Positions 26,664-36,109 of a stretch of 64,000 nt of DNA are shown piece by piece. Under the pieces are notes generated by a model, which saw only the letters and a program-made list of their open reading frames with translations, made no database searches and was not told the origin of the DNA. The translations under genes and the position numbers were made by a program. Position 1 is the first letter of the stretch. Every line of letters begins with the position of its first letter. Source of the DNA: Arthrobacter sp. S39 (lineage in GTDB: Bacteria; Actinomycetota; Actinomycetes; Actinomycetales; Micrococcaceae); the NCBI RefSeq assembly GCF_004320525.1, contig NZ_SIHX01000003.1, positions 62,001-126,000 of the forward strand, in the 5' to 3' direction.

Positions 26664-27836
26664 ATGCCTGAGCTTGCCGCGCACGCGCGTGACGTTCCCG
26701 TCAACCAGATCCGCGAAATCACCGAGGCCGCCTGGCGTACTCCGGGCGCCATCGTGCTGAGCATCGGCGAGCCGGGCTTCGCGCTCCCCCGCCACATCCT
26801 GGAAGCCGGGATGGCGTGCCTGGACCGGGATGAGACCAACTACACGCCCAACGCCGGCCTCCCCGCACTTCGTGAGGCGTTCGCGTCGCGGTTCAGGGAA
26901 CGGTCCGGCAGCACCATCGGCGCCGAGCGCGTGTACGTGGTGGACGGCGGGCAGCAGGGCCTGCACTTCGCTATGAGCCTGCTGCTCTCCCCCGGCGATG
27001 AGGTCCTTATTCCCAACCCCGGTTACCCCACGTTCGCCATGACCAGCCGGCTGCTCAACGCCGTCCCCGTGGGGTACCCGTTGTATCCGGAGCACGAATT
27101 CCAGCCCCGGATCGGGGACATCGAGGCGCTCATCACGGACCGGACGCGGGTGCTCATCCTGAATTCCCCCTCCAATCCGCTCGGCGCGGTACTCGGCGAG
27201 GACCTGACACGGCAGCTTGTGGACCTGGCCCGCAGGCACGACCTCTGGATCATCTCCGACGAATGCTATGAGGCCTTCACGTACGACGTCTCCCACGTCA
27301 GCCCCGCGCGGTTCGACAGCGATGTCCCCGGGGAGGCGCGCGTCTTCACCTCGCTGACACTGTCCAAGACGTACGGCCTGACCGGCCTGCGGATCGGCGC
27401 CCTCGTGTGTCCGCCCGGGCTGGAGCAGACGATGAACAACGTGATGGAGGCGATCGTCTCCTGCGTCGCATCGCCGTCACAGTATGCCGCGCTCGCGGCC
27501 CTGACGGGCCCGCAGGACTACGTCCGGGACGCCCATGCCCACTACCGGGCCAACCGCGACGCGGCTTCGGCCGTGCTCGATGCCAGGAACATTCCCTACC
27601 TGACGGCGCAGGGGGCGTTCTATCTCTGGGCCGACGTCTCCCATGCCAGCGATGGTGACGTCCGCAGCTGGGTCCGCCGGTTCCTGGCCGGCTCGGGCGT
27701 GGCACTCGCGCCTGGAACCGCCTTCGGCTCGATCGGCGAGGGATGGGTGCGGATCGCCCTGTGTGGCGCGCGCGACGAGTTGGTGGAGGGCGTTGGCCGG
27801 CTGCCGGAGCGGGCGGAGCCGGCTCAGAACACTTAG
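26664..27836 (+). CDS. Class I/II pyridoxal-phosphate aminotransferase
   Basis: A 390-residue fold-type I enzyme. The PLP lysine lies in LSKTYGLTGLRIG. The conserved IGEPGF start motif, the PGYP segment (IPNPGYPTF), SPSNPLGAV and the SDECYEAF segment all fit aspartate-aminotransferase-like proteins. The ATG at 26664 has AGGA 8 nt upstream. Substrate is uncertain. It is divergent from truB and its stop overlaps the convergent thioredoxin stop by 4 bp. Confidence 0.88.
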   Translation: MPELAAHARDVPVNQIREITEAAWRTPGAIVLSIGEPGFALPRHILEAGMACLDRDETNYTPNAGLPALREAFASRFRERSGSTIGAERVYVVDGGQQGLHFAMSLLLSPGDEVLIPNPGYPTFAMTSRLLNAVPVGYPLYPEHEFQPRIGDIEALITDRTRVLILNSPSNPLGAVLGEDLTRQLVDLARRHDLWIISDECYEAFTYDVSHVSPARFDSDVPGEARVFTSLTLSKTYGLTGLRIGALVCPPGLEQTMNNVMEAIVSCVASPSQYAALAALTGPQDYVRDAHAHYRANRDAASAVLDARNIPYLTAQGAFYLWADVSHASDGDVRSWVRRFLAGSGVALAPGTAFGSIGEGWVRIALCGARDELVEGVGRLPERAEPAQNT

Positions 27837-28285
27837 CGGCGGCTGCCTGCCAGCGCCTCATCCAGCCAGGAACGCAGGACCGCGGCCGGCGCTGCTCCCG
27901 CCTGCCTGGCCACCACTTTTCCGCCGACGATGACCATGAGCGTGGGGATAGCCTGAACATCGAATCGAAGGGACAGTTGCGGGGCCCGGTCAACGTCCAC
28001 CTTAACGAGCTTGATCCGGCCGGCCCGCTCCACGGCGAGCTTGTCCAGCACCGGGCTGACCATCCGGCAGGGTCCGCACCAGGCAGCCCAGAAGTCGATG
28101 AGTGCCGGAACCGGGGACTGTTCAGCGACCGTGGCGAAGTCGATGTCGCCGGCGTTAACGATCCAGGGCAGGTCCTGCCGGCAGTTGCCGCAGCGCGGGT
28201 GGCCGGCTGCAGCGGCGGGAACCCGGTTGGTCTTCCCGCAGTTGGGGCACTTGATGAGCGTCGGTTCCGCTGCTGGGGATTCCAC
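27833..28285 (-). CDS. Thioredoxin with N-terminal zinc ribbon (thioredoxin-2 type)
   Basis: About 150 residues from the GTG at 28285, which has GGAAGG upstream and follows the deaminase gene by 20 bp. A four-cysteine zinc ribbon (CPNCGKTNR ... CGNCRQDL) precedes a thioredoxin domain with the active site WCGPC and the cis-Pro segment IPTLMV. E. coli TrxC has the same architecture and helps resist oxidative stress. An alternative upstream start at 28339 would overlap the deaminase gene by 34 bp. Confidence 0.9.
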   Translation of the reverse strand: MESPAAEPTLIKCPNCGKTNRVPAAAAGHPRCGNCRQDLPWIVNAGDIDFATVAEQSPVPALIDFWAAWCGPCRMVSPVLDKLAVERAGRIKLVKVDVDRAPQLSLRFDVQAIPTLMVIVGGKVVARQAGAAPAAVLRSWLDEALAGSRR

Positions 28286-28305
28286 TGTGCTCGCTGCCTT
28301 CCGGA

Positions 28306-28791
28306 TCAGTAGTCGGTGCGGTGCTTGTTTCTCCGCCATGCGTCAAACGGCGCGTCCGACGTCGGCACGGCAGCCTGGGCAACCGGCAACAGTTCCGGCC
28401 GGGTGCCGCTGAAGTAGTCGTAGAACACGGCGTCGTCGAAGCCTGCTGCAGCTGCTCCGTGCCGGTCTGCGGCGAAATAGACCCGGTCGATGCGGGCCCA
28501 GAGGGCGGCCGACAGGCACAGCGGGCAGGGCTCGCAACTGGTGTAGAGGACAGCCCCGCGCAGGTCGAAGTGGGCTGTGGCAGCAGCCGCGGCGCGGATC
28601 GCCACCACTTCAGCGTGCGCCGTGGGGTCGTGGTCCCGGGTGACGCGGTTGATGCCTTCGTGGACGCGGCCGTCCGCAGTGACCACCAGCGCACCGAAGG
28701 GACCACCGCCGTCGGCCACGTTCTTTACGGCCAGCTCAACGGCCTGTTCCAGATATCGCGTGGCATCGTGATTGTCGCTCGCCTGGCTCAT
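28306..28791 (-). CDS. Nucleoside/nucleobase deaminase (guanine deaminase-like)
   Basis: A 161-residue zinc deaminase of the cytidine/deoxycytidylate deaminase superfamily. The zinc-binding catalytic signatures are AHAEVVAIR (His and Glu) and EPCPLC (two Cys). The C-terminal FYDYFSGTRPE region and length fit guanine deaminases of the GuaD type more than TadA. The precise base is inferred, not shown. The thioredoxin gene follows on the same strand. Confidence 0.85.
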   Translation of the reverse strand: MSQASDNHDATRYLEQAVELAVKNVADGGGPFGALVVTADGRVHEGINRVTRDHDPTAHAEVVAIRAAAAATAHFDLRGAVLYTSCEPCPLCLSAALWARIDRVYFAADRHGAAAAGFDDAVFYDYFSGTRPELLPVAQAAVPTSDAPFDAWRRNKHRTDY

Positions 28792-28817
28792 AGCTAGATC
28801 CTAGCCCGGCAGACGAC

Positions 28818-28853
28818 GGAAGGCCCGGACTGCAGCTGCAGTCCGGGCCTTCC
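28818..28853 (-). terminator. Perfect 36-bp palindrome terminating infB-rbfA transcription
   Basis: GGAAGGCCCGGACTGCAG (28818-28835) is followed directly by its exact reverse complement (28836-28853). It lies 27 bp after the rbfA stop and 27 bp before the deaminase start. As a symmetric hairpin it could act in either direction. Confidence 0.8.
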
Positions 28854-28879
28854 TGTGATCCACGGGTGTGGTCAGACGG

Positions 28880-29389
28880 CTACTTGTTGCCGTCTTCGTC
28901 GAGTTCTTCGTCGTCGGTGAGGTCAAGGTCCTCTTCGTCGAAGTCGTCCTCGTCGATGTCCACATCGGCGGGAACGTCACGCTTGTAGGGATCGGCGTCG
29001 CCGGCGTGCTTGGCCTTCTCAGCCAGGGCGGCTACCTCGGCGTCGCGTTTCTTGGCTTCGCGAAGCAGCTCCTCGAGGTTGGAGGCAACCACGGGAATCT
29101 GGTCGGCCACAAATTCCAGTGTTGGCGTCAGGCGAACGGTAACGTTGCGCCCCACTTCCTGGCGGAGCACGCCCTTGGCTTTCTCAAGCCCCTTGGCGGC
29201 ATCCGCCTGGACAGCCTGGTCACCGAACACGGTGTAGTAGATGGTGGCGTGCTGCAGGTCATTGGTCACCCGGGCATCGGTAATAGTGATGCCTTCAAGC
29301 CGGGGATCCTTAACCTTCCGGCCCAGGGCCTCGGCAACAACAACCTTAATCCGCTGCGCCAACTTGGCAGCCCGTGCGGGATCAGCCAT
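28880..29389 (-). CDS. rbfA: Ribosome-binding factor A
   Basis: 169 residues. A KH-like domain that binds the immature 30S subunit during 16S rRNA maturation (VKDPRLEGITITDARVTND), followed by a long acidic C-terminal tail of Asp/Glu typical of actinobacterial RbfA. The ATG at 29389 has AGGAG 6 nt upstream, deciding it over the GTG at 29395. It is downstream of infB, separated by 239 bp that hold a large palindrome. Confidence 0.95.
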   Translation of the reverse strand: MADPARAAKLAQRIKVVVAEALGRKVKDPRLEGITITDARVTNDLQHATIYYTVFGDQAVQADAAKGLEKAKGVLRQEVGRNVTVRLTPTLEFVADQIPVVASNLEELLREAKKRDAEVAALAEKAKHAGDADPYKRDVPADVDIDEDDFDEEDLDLTDDEELDEDGNK

Positions 29390-29491
29390 TTCCACTCCTA
29401 AAAATTTGGATGTACGAGGGCGGTGCGGCAGTTGGGCAGCTGGTGTGCCTGAGGTGCCGCGCGCCTCTGGTGAGTTTACGACGATGCCGGA

Positions 29492-29597
29492 GAGTTTTGG
29501 GGGCGCCCGGGAGTGGCATCGGGCCTACCGGAGCTGGGCGGCACAGGATCGCAGATCCCGTGCCGCCCAGCGTAGGGGCGGGGCGCCCCCAAAACTC
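29492..29597. repeat. 106-bp nested palindrome between infB and rbfA
   Basis: Perfect 17-bp outer arms, GAGTTTTGGGGGCGCCC (29492-29508) and its complement (29581-29597), enclose a second perfect 11-bp stem, CTGGGCGGCAC (29534-29544) with GTGCCGCCCAG (29560-29570). That stem in turn encloses GGATC-GCA-GATCC. There is no U-tract, and both flanking genes are in one transcription unit by synteny. It could be a REP-like element, an mRNA processing site or an attenuator. Confidence 0.85.
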
Positions 29598-29628
29598 GGA
29601 GGCTCCCCGCAGTAGTGCTTACCCTGCC

Positions 29629-32556
29629 TTAGACGCGCGGCTTCTCGCGCATCTCGAAGGTCTCGATGATGTCGCCTTCGGTGATGTCGTTGAACGAGCC
29701 AAGACCGATACCACACTCGAAGTCCGTACGGACCTCGGTGGCGTCGTCCTTGAAGCGCTTGAGCGTCTCAACGGTGAGGTTGTCGCCGATGATCTTGCCG
29801 TCGCGGCTGATGCGTGCCTTCGTGTTGCGTCGGATGATGCCCGAGCGAACGATGGAACCTGCGATGTTGCCGAACTTGGAGGAACGGAACACTTCGCGGA
29901 CCTCGGCGGTGCCAAGCTGGACCTCTTCGTACTCCGGCTTGAGCATGCCCTTGAGGGCCATCTCGATGTCATCGATTGCTGAGTAGATGACGGAGTAGAA
30001 GCGCATGTCCACGCCTTCGCGGTCTGCCAGTTCGGCAACACGCTCGGCGGGCTTGACGTTGAAGCCGATGATGACGGCGCTGTCGACCGTCGCCAGGTTG
30101 ACGTCGTTCTGCGTGATGGCACCAACGCCGCGGTGGATGACGCGCAGCTGCACGCCTTCGCCGACGTCGATCTTGAGCAGTGCGTCTTCGAGGGCTTCCA
30201 CGGCACCGGACACGTCACCCTTGAGGATGAGGTTGAGGGTGTCGATCTTGCCATCGGCCACGGCCTGGTCGAAGTCTTCCAGGCTGATGCGCTTGCGGCG
30301 CTTGGCGAGGGCGGCGTTGCGGTCGGCTGCTTCACGCTTCTCGGCGATCTGGCGGGCGGTGCGCTCGTCAGCGGTCACAAAGAAGGTGTCGCCGGCGCGC
30401 GGCACGTTGGACAGACCCAGGACCTGCACGGGGCGGGACGGGCCGGCCTCGGTCAGGGCGCTGCCGTCGTCGTCGAACATGGCGCGGACGCGGCCGTGGG
30501 CCGTACCGGCCACGATCGTGTCACCGACACGCAGCGAACCGGACTGCACCAGGACGGTGGCCACGGAACCGCGGCCCTTGTCCAGGTTGGCTTCGATCGC
30601 GATACCGCGGGCGTCCTTGTTCGGGTTGGCGCGCATGTCCAGGGCGGCGTCTGCGGTGAGCAGGACGGCCTCGAGCAGCTCGTCGATGTTGAGGTTCTGG
30701 CGGGCAGAGACCTCCACGAACATGGTGTCGCCACCGTATTCTTCGGGAACCAGGCCGTACTCGGTCAGCTGGCCGCGGACCTTGTCCGGGTTGGCGCCTT
30801 CCTTGTCGATCTTGTTCACGGCCACCACGATCGGCACATTGGCTGCCTGCGCGTGGTTGAGGGCCTCAACGGTCTGCGGCATAACGCCGTCGTCCGCTGC
30901 GACCACCAGGATGGCGATGTCGGTGACCTTCGCACCACGGGCACGCATGGCGGTGAACGCCTCGTGGCCCGGAGTGTCGATGAAGGTGATCTTGCGGTCT
31001 TCGCCTTCGTGGGTGTGCGTGACCTGGTAGGCACCGATGTGCTGCGTGATGCCGCCGTGCTCGCCCGCCATAACGTCGGACTTGCGGATGGCGTCAAGCA
31101 GGCGGGTCTTACCGTGGTCGACGTGGCCCATGACGGTGACAACAGGAGGACGTGCCTCGAGGTCTTCGTCGCCTTCGGCTTCGAGCTCTGCTTCAAAGTC
31201 GATGTCGAAGGTGGAGAGCAGCTCGCGCTCCTCGTCCTCCGGTGAGACGACCTGGAGCTTGTAGCCAAGCTCCTCGCCGAGCAGTGCGAAGGTTTCCTCA
31301 TCCAGCGACTGCGTGGCCGTGGCCATTTCGCCGAGGTGGAAGAGGACGGTAACCAGTGCTGCGGGGTTTGCCTCGATCTTGTCGGCAAAGTCCGTGATGG
31401 ACGAACCGCGGCGGAGCCGGATGACGGTGCTGCCATCGCCACGGGGGACGCTGACGCCACCCAGCGACGGAGCACTCATCTGCTCGAGTTCCTGGCGCTT
31501 GGCACGCTTCGACTTGCGCTGCTTGCCGCGGCCTGCGCCGCCCTTGCCGAAGGCACCCTGGGTGCCACCGCGACCGCGGCCACCCTTGCCGAAGCCACCG
31601 CCGGCCGGAGCACCGCCGCCGGCACCGGGGGCACCGGTACCAGGAGCGCCGCCGGGGCGTCCGGGGCCACGGCCGCCGCCACCGGGACGGCCGGCACCTG
31701 CGCCTGCGGGTGCAGGACGCTCAGTGCGGTTGGGCATCATGCCCGGAGTAGGCCGGTTTCCGCCGGCACCTGCGGGGCGGGGACCGCCCGCACCGGCTGC
31801 GGGACGCGGACCACCGGGACGGGGACCGCCCGCACCGGCTGCGGGACGCGGACCACCGGGACGGGGACCACCGGCACCGGCCGCGGGACGGGGACCACCG
31901 GGGCGTTCGCCGTCGGTACGGCCACCGGCGCGGGGCATGCCCTGCGAGGTAGCGAACGGGTTGTTGCCCGGACGAGGCGCACGTTCTCCACGTTCGCCGT
32001 CGCCACCACGGCCGCGGGGCATGCCCTGGGACGTGGCGAACGGGTTGTTGCCCGGGCGGGGGCCGCCGGGGCGCGGCGCGGAGCCGCCCTGCGACGTTCC
32101 GCCGGAGCGGGAGGGTGCAGCGGGGGCTTCAGCCTTGGGGGCCGGGCGGGCACCGGGCTTGGCTCCGGTGGAGGGAGCGCTGGCTGCCGGGGCCGGCGCA
32201 GCGGGTGCTGCGGCCGCAGGTGCAGCCGGAGCTGCAGAAGCGGCGGCGGGTGCAGCCGGGGCTGCAGGCGCTGCGGCCGCAGCAGCAGGTGCCGGGGCTT
32301 TGGGAGCTGCGGGACCCGGAGCGGGTGCTGCGGGACGTGATTCAGCCGACGGGGCAGGCGCCTGGGGCGCGGCTGCCGGAGCTGCGGACTTAGCCGCGGC
32401 GTCGGGGTAGGCGTTGCGGAGTTTCCGCACCACCGGGGCCTCAATGGTGGAAGAGGCGGAGCGAACGAATTCGCCCAGTTCCTGCAGTTTTGTCACTGCA
32501 TCTTTGGAAGTAATACCGAGCTCTTTAGCGAGCTCGTGTACGCGGACCTTGGCCAC
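29629..32556 (-). CDS. infB: Translation initiation factor IF-2
   Basis: A 975-residue GTPase that brings initiator tRNA to the 30S subunit. The N-terminal IF2_N segment ([15 protein letters not shown]) is followed by about 330 residues of Ala/Pro/Gly/Arg-rich low complexity with repeats. The G domain then has G1 GHVDHGKT at 477-484 and NKID at 581-584, followed by domains II to IV. The long disordered stretch is the actinobacterial norm. It lies downstream of ylxR in the rimP-nusA-ylxR-infB-rbfA group. Confidence 0.98.
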   Translation of the reverse strand: MAKVRVHELAKELGITSKDAVTKLQELGEFVRSASSTIEAPVVRKLRNAYPDAAAKSAAPAAAPQAPAPSAESRPAAPAPGPAAPKAPAPAAAAAAPAAPAAPAAASAAPAAPAAAAPAAPAPAASAPSTGAKPGARPAPKAEAPAAPSRSGGTSQGGSAPRPGGPRPGNNPFATSQGMPRGRGGDGERGERAPRPGNNPFATSQGMPRAGGRTDGERPGGPRPAAGAGGPRPGGPRPAAGAGGPRPGGPRPAAGAGGPRPAGAGGNRPTPGMMPNRTERPAPAGAGAGRPGGGGRGPGRPGGAPGTGAPGAGGGAPAGGGFGKGGRGRGGTQGAFGKGGAGRGKQRKSKRAKRQELEQMSAPSLGGVSVPRGDGSTVIRLRRGSSITDFADKIEANPAALVTVLFHLGEMATATQSLDEETFALLGEELGYKLQVVSPEDEERELLSTFDIDFEAELEAEGDEDLEARPPVVTVMGHVDHGKTRLLDAIRKSDVMAGEHGGITQHIGAYQVTHTHEGEDRKITFIDTPGHEAFTAMRARGAKVTDIAILVVAADDGVMPQTVEALNHAQAANVPIVVAVNKIDKEGANPDKVRGQLTEYGLVPEEYGGDTMFVEVSARQNLNIDELLEAVLLTADAALDMRANPNKDARGIAIEANLDKGRGSVATVLVQSGSLRVGDTIVAGTAHGRVRAMFDDDGSALTEAGPSRPVQVLGLSNVPRAGDTFFVTADERTARQIAEKREAADRNAALAKRRKRISLEDFDQAVADGKIDTLNLILKGDVSGAVEALEDALLKIDVGEGVQLRVIHRGVGAITQNDVNLATVDSAVIIGFNVKPAERVAELADREGVDMRFYSVIYSAIDDIEMALKGMLKPEYEEVQLGTAEVREVFRSSKFGNIAGSIVRSGIIRRNTKARISRDGKIIGDNLTVETLKRFKDDATEVRTDFECGIGLGSFNDITEGDIIETFEMREKPRV
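31781..31906 (-). repeat. 42-bp tandem repeat in infB low-complexity region
   Basis: Two perfect 42-bp units (31781-31822 and 31823-31864) plus a diverged third (31865-31906) encode a Gly/Pro/Arg/Ala repeat of 14 residues ([14 protein letters not shown] type). The two perfect units suggest a recent in-frame duplication. A separate [13 protein letters not shown] motif also occurs twice in the neighbouring protein segment. Confidence 0.85.
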
Positions 32557-32708
32557 ATTTCTCCTGTCTCGGTCCGCACCGAGCCAGGCACGAACCGTCT
32601 ACTTCTTACTGCGGGCCCTCGCCGCGGATGCAGCAGAAGGGCCCATTGCAGAGCGCAACAAAGTTGTCATCGTTGCGCACTCATCGCTGGGAACTCATCG
32701 GGTTTCCA

Positions 32709-33053
32709 TCAGTTTTCTGACCCGCTTTCAGGTTGGACGGTTGTTGCTGCAGCTACCGGAGGTATCCGCAGCGGGCCTGCAGCGCCCGTGCCTGCCTTGA
32801 TCCGGCGTTCGACGGCGGCGGTCCCGGTTGCGCCCTTGAGGGCACGTCCGAATGCTCGCCTTTTGACCGCCAGGGCCAGGCACGATTCGCTGGGGTGCAG
32901 CCATGCACCCCGGCCAGCCATCCGGCGTCGTTCATCGACCAAAACAGCGGATGAACCGCTGGCATCAGCCACGAGCCGGAGCAGCTCCGACCGCGAACCC
33001 TTCTTCCGGCATCCGATGCAGGTGCGCTGGGGTTGATTCTCGCTGTGAAGCAC
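32709..33053 (-). CDS. ylxR: YlxR-family (DUF448) RNA-binding protein
   Basis: About 114 residues from the GTG at 33053. The family signature RTCIGCRKKGSRSELLRLV is at the start, followed by GRGAWLHPSESCLALAVKRRAF, the known YlxR/DUF448 RNA-binding fold. The start is uncertain: the ribosome binding site of this GTG (GGAAGAA) is close, and the frame remains open to 33173. In the family it is a nucleoid- or RNase P-associated protein; here the role is inferred from the nusA-ylxR-infB position. A 151-bp gap to infB contains GGGCCCT-N18-AGGGCCC. Confidence 0.85.
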   Translation of the reverse strand: MLHSENQPQRTCIGCRKKGSRSELLRLVADASGSSAVLVDERRRMAGRGAWLHPSESCLALAVKRRAFGRALKGATGTAAVERRIKAGTGAAGPLRIPPVAAATTVQPESGSEN

Positions 33054-33262
33054 TTCTTCCACGGTGAGTATCTTCCTGACGTACCTGGCTGCCCTGCCCA
33101 TGCCTGCCCGCCACAGCGAACTGCAGGGAGGGCACGCAAGGGCGCACGGATACCGGCCGTTAGGCGCGGTCAATGTCTATTCTAGCCCCTCGGGGCCGTT
33201 CTGCCCGAAACCCGGCGCTTCAACCGTCGGCATCCGCCGTCGGCTGTCGCACCGGGCTAGGG

Positions 33263-34243
33263 TCAGTTTTCGCGCGGCGCGGCGGCGTCCGAGACGATGT
33301 CGATGCGCCAGCCGGTCAGCTTGGCTGCCAGGCGGGCGTTCTGACCCTCCTTGCCGATGGCCAGTGAGAGCTGGTAGTCCGGAACAACAACGCGGGCGGA
33401 CCGGGTTGCTTCGTCGATGATCGTGACGGAATTCACACGCGACGGCGACAGTGCGCTGGCGATGAAAGTCGCCGGATCCTCGCTGAAGTCGACGATATCG
33501 ATCTTTTCGTCGTTCAGTTCGGTCATCACTGCCCGGACCCGGGAACCCATTTCGCCGATGCAGGCGCCCTTGGCGTTGATGCCCTGGGTGTTTGCTTTGA
33601 CTGCGATCTTGGTGCGGTGGCCGGCTTCGCGGGCCAGTGCCACGATTTCCACTGAACGGTCCGCGATTTCCGGAACTTCCAGTTCGAAGAGCTTCCGGAC
33701 CAGGCCCGGGTGTGAACGGGACAGCGTGACGGACGGACCCTTGGTGCCGCGGTGGACGTCGATGACCAGGGCGCGGAGCCGGTTCCCGTGGGTGTACTTC
33801 TCCCCCGGCACCTGCTCGGGCGGCGGCAGCAGCGCTTCCACGGCGCCCAGGTTGACCTGGATCATGTGCGGGTTGTTGCCCTGCTGGATGAGCCCGGCAA
33901 CGAGTTCACCCTCCCGGCCCTTGAATTCGCCCAGGACGGCGTCGTCCTCAACGTCCCGGAGGCGCTGGAGGATGATCTGGCGTGCAGTGCTGGCCGCGAT
34001 GCGGCCGAACCCGGCCGGAGTGTCCTCGAACTCGCCGATGGGGGCGCCGTCGTCGTCGATCTCCACAGCCCAGATGGTCACGTGCCCGCTCTTGCGGTCC
34101 AGTTCCGCGCGGGCCTTCTCGAAGGCGCCGGGCGACTTGTGGTAGGCCACCAGGAGCGCCTGCTCAATGGTGGGGATCAGGAGGTCCAGCGGGATTTCAC
34201 GCTCACGCTCCAGAAGTCTCAGTGCGCTCATGTCAATATCCAT
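33263..34243 (-). CDS. nusA: Transcription termination/antitermination protein NusA
   Basis: A 326-residue RNA polymerase partner. An N-terminal polymerase-binding domain precedes an S1 domain and two KH domains ([14 protein letters not shown] and [19 protein letters not shown]). It lacks the acidic repeats found in E. coli NusA, as in other actinobacteria. The ATG overlaps the rimP stop by 1 bp (TGATG), indicating translational coupling. About 210 bp separate it from ylxR. Confidence 0.97.
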   Translation of the reverse strand: MDIDMSALRLLEREREIPLDLLIPTIEQALLVAYHKSPGAFEKARAELDRKSGHVTIWAVEIDDDGAPIGEFEDTPAGFGRIAASTARQIILQRLRDVEDDAVLGEFKGREGELVAGLIQQGNNPHMIQVNLGAVEALLPPPEQVPGEKYTHGNRLRALVIDVHRGTKGPSVTLSRSHPGLVRKLFELEVPEIADRSVEIVALAREAGHRTKIAVKANTQGINAKGACIGEMGSRVRAVMTELNDEKIDIVDFSEDPATFIASALSPSRVNSVTIIDEATRSARVVVPDYQLSLAIGKEGQNARLAAKLTGWRIDIVSDAAAPREN

Positions 34244-34857
34244 CAGGCCTCCTCAGAAGGTCCATTGTGCTCAGGTTCCAGACCGGCCTCGTTGAGGTGG
34301 CTGAATTCGATCTCGACTTTTCCGTTGCGGATCCTGTCGAAAGGAAGTGTTACGGGGTCGCCCTGCTTGGGCTTCATGCCCTTCTTGACGGCGATCTCCG
34401 GGACGAGGGTCACGCCGGAGTCGTCCACAGCTTTGACCCTGCCGGTGACGTTGTCGCCCTGGACGACGTTGACTTTGACCATGCGGCCGCGGGCCCGGTG
34501 CCAGTGGCGCTCTTCCGTCAAAGGACGCCCCACTCCGGGAGAGGAAACCTCGAGGTCGTACGGCCGGCCGTCATCGTCAGGATCGTTGTCCAGTACGTCG
34601 GACAGGACCCTGGAGATGTCCGCGATGACGTCAAGGTTCACGCCGCCGGTCTCTTCCTGCGGCAGGTCCACCACCACGTGGACCACCCGATGCGAACCGG
34701 GGATGATGGTGACATCCTCGAGGTACAGGCGGTTGGCCTGGACCGACGGTTCAAGTAAGGCCCGCAGCCGGGCAGCTTCCGGATTGTAGGCAGGCGCAAC
34801 GTCAGCCCTACCCGTTCCGGTACGGTCTGATGAAGTCGTGGCTTCTGCATTACTCAC
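34243..34857 (-). CDS. rimP: Ribosome maturation factor RimP
   Basis: A 204-residue 30S assembly factor. The conserved core [13 protein letters not shown] follows the VHVVVDLP segment, and a C-terminal SH3-like domain ends near [11 protein letters not shown]. It is slightly longer than average because of N- and C-terminal extensions. It is the first gene of the rimP-nusA-ylxR-infB-rbfA group and is divergent from the DUF4439 gene with about 105 bp between. Confidence 0.95.
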   Translation of the reverse strand: MSNAEATTSSDRTGTGRADVAPAYNPEAARLRALLEPSVQANRLYLEDVTIIPGSHRVVHVVVDLPQEETGGVNLDVIADISRVLSDVLDNDPDDDGRPYDLEVSSPGVGRPLTEERHWHRARGRMVKVNVVQGDNVTGRVKAVDDSGVTLVPEIAVKKGMKPKQGDPVTLPFDRIRNGKVEIEFSHLNEAGLEPEHNGPSEEA

Positions 34858-34963
34858 GATGCCGGCCGCCTCCCGATAGATGATGTTGTGACTACTAGCC
34901 TAGCGATTTTCCGGGCGCAGTGGTGCACCGGGTTTGCCCTCAGCCGTGACAACATGGTCTGTT

Positions 34964-36064
34964 GTGAAAGACGACAGCACCGAAATCAGCGCCCGCAGGC
35001 GGTATTTCCGGTACGCCGTTTTTTCGCTCACAGCCCTCCTGGTGGTGAGCCTGGGCATGGCCCTTATCCCCCGCCAGCCCCCTGCACCTGCGGAAACGCC
35101 TTTTTCGGAGCGTGCCCGGGCCGCGGCGCTGGCCGATGCCCTGGTGCTGAGGGCTGCCGGGCTGGAGATGGCAGGTGCGGCCGCCGGCGACGGAGGGCCC
35201 GGCACCGCTGCCGCGCTGGACAAGACTGTGACTTTGCTGACCACCCAGGCGAGGGCCCTGATGCTGCCTGGAGACACTCCGAGCGCTCCTGCGACAACGG
35301 GCCCGGCCTCGTTATCAGAACTGGCGACAGACCTTGCTGCCAGCGGCGCCACGCGCCTCACCGATGCGCTGGAGGCCGACGGCGGCATGGCCCGCCTTCT
35401 CGCCGGAACCGGCGCGGCCCAGTTGCTGGCGGCCGGTGAAGTCGCAGCCCTCGCCGGGGTGCCGGCGGACGAACTGCCCGGATGGCAGGAACCTGCAGGT
35501 CCCTCCGCGCAACCCTCACCCGCTGCTGCAGGGTGCACAAGCACCGGGCCGTCAGGCGGAGCTGATGGCGAACACGACGACGAAGGCGTTCGTCTGGGCG
35601 CGGCGCTGACAGCCGCCCTGGACGCCGAACTCCAGGCTGTTTACGGCTACCAGGCCGCGCTGTCCCGCCTTGACCCGGCAGCTGCGGTCCAGGCGTCCAG
35701 CCTGCTGGCCGAACACCTGGACCTGGCGGACGAAGCTGAGGCGTACGCAGCCATGCAGTGCGCAACCGTTCCGCCGACGCCGCCCGGATACGTCCTCGAT
35801 GCGGCGTTCCTGGGCGCGCCCGCCGAGGGCCTGGCGCGGCTGGAGTCAGGGACCCTGACAGCCTTCGGGGATGTGGTGGCGTTAGGCGCCGCTCCTGCCC
35901 GCGGATGGGCCGTCTCAGCCCTCGTGGCGGCTGCCTGGAGGACAGCCAGCTGGGGCGGTGACCCCGGGCCGGTTCCCGGCCTCACCCTGGACGAGTCCCA
36001 GCTTCCGGCCTTGCCGGACATGCCTGAAAGCCCCGCCGCTACAACATCTCCGGCAGCCACGTAG
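34964..36064 (+). CDS. DUF4439 ferritin-like, membrane-anchored protein
   Basis: 366 residues from the GTG at 34964; upstream TTG and GTG starts are also open. A basic N-terminus (RRRYFRYAVFS) precedes one hydrophobic helix (about residues 16-34), so most of the protein is outside the membrane. The middle is Ala-rich and disordered. Residues about 205-345 match DUF4439, a ferritin-like helical bundle with DAELQAVYGYQ and LAEHLDLADEAEAYA. Metal ligands are not certain. The same rimP-DUF4439 divergent arrangement is known from mycobacteria. The VIT-type transporter follows 45 bp later. Confidence 0.78.
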   Translation: MKDDSTEISARRRYFRYAVFSLTALLVVSLGMALIPRQPPAPAETPFSERARAAALADALVLRAAGLEMAGAAAGDGGPGTAAALDKTVTLLTTQARALMLPGDTPSAPATTGPASLSELATDLAASGATRLTDALEADGGMARLLAGTGAAQLLAAGEVAALAGVPADELPGWQEPAGPSAQPSPAAAGCTSTGPSGGADGEHDDEGVRLGAALTAALDAELQAVYGYQAALSRLDPAAAVQASSLLAEHLDLADEAEAYAAMQCATVPPTPPGYVLDAAFLGAPAEGLARLESGTLTAFGDVVALGAAPARGWAVSALVAAAWRTASWGGDPGPVPGLTLDESQLPALPDMPESPAATTSPAAT

Positions 36065-36109
36065 GACACGCTACTGGCAACGGGGTCCAAGTGATGGTTT
36101 GCTGATTCC

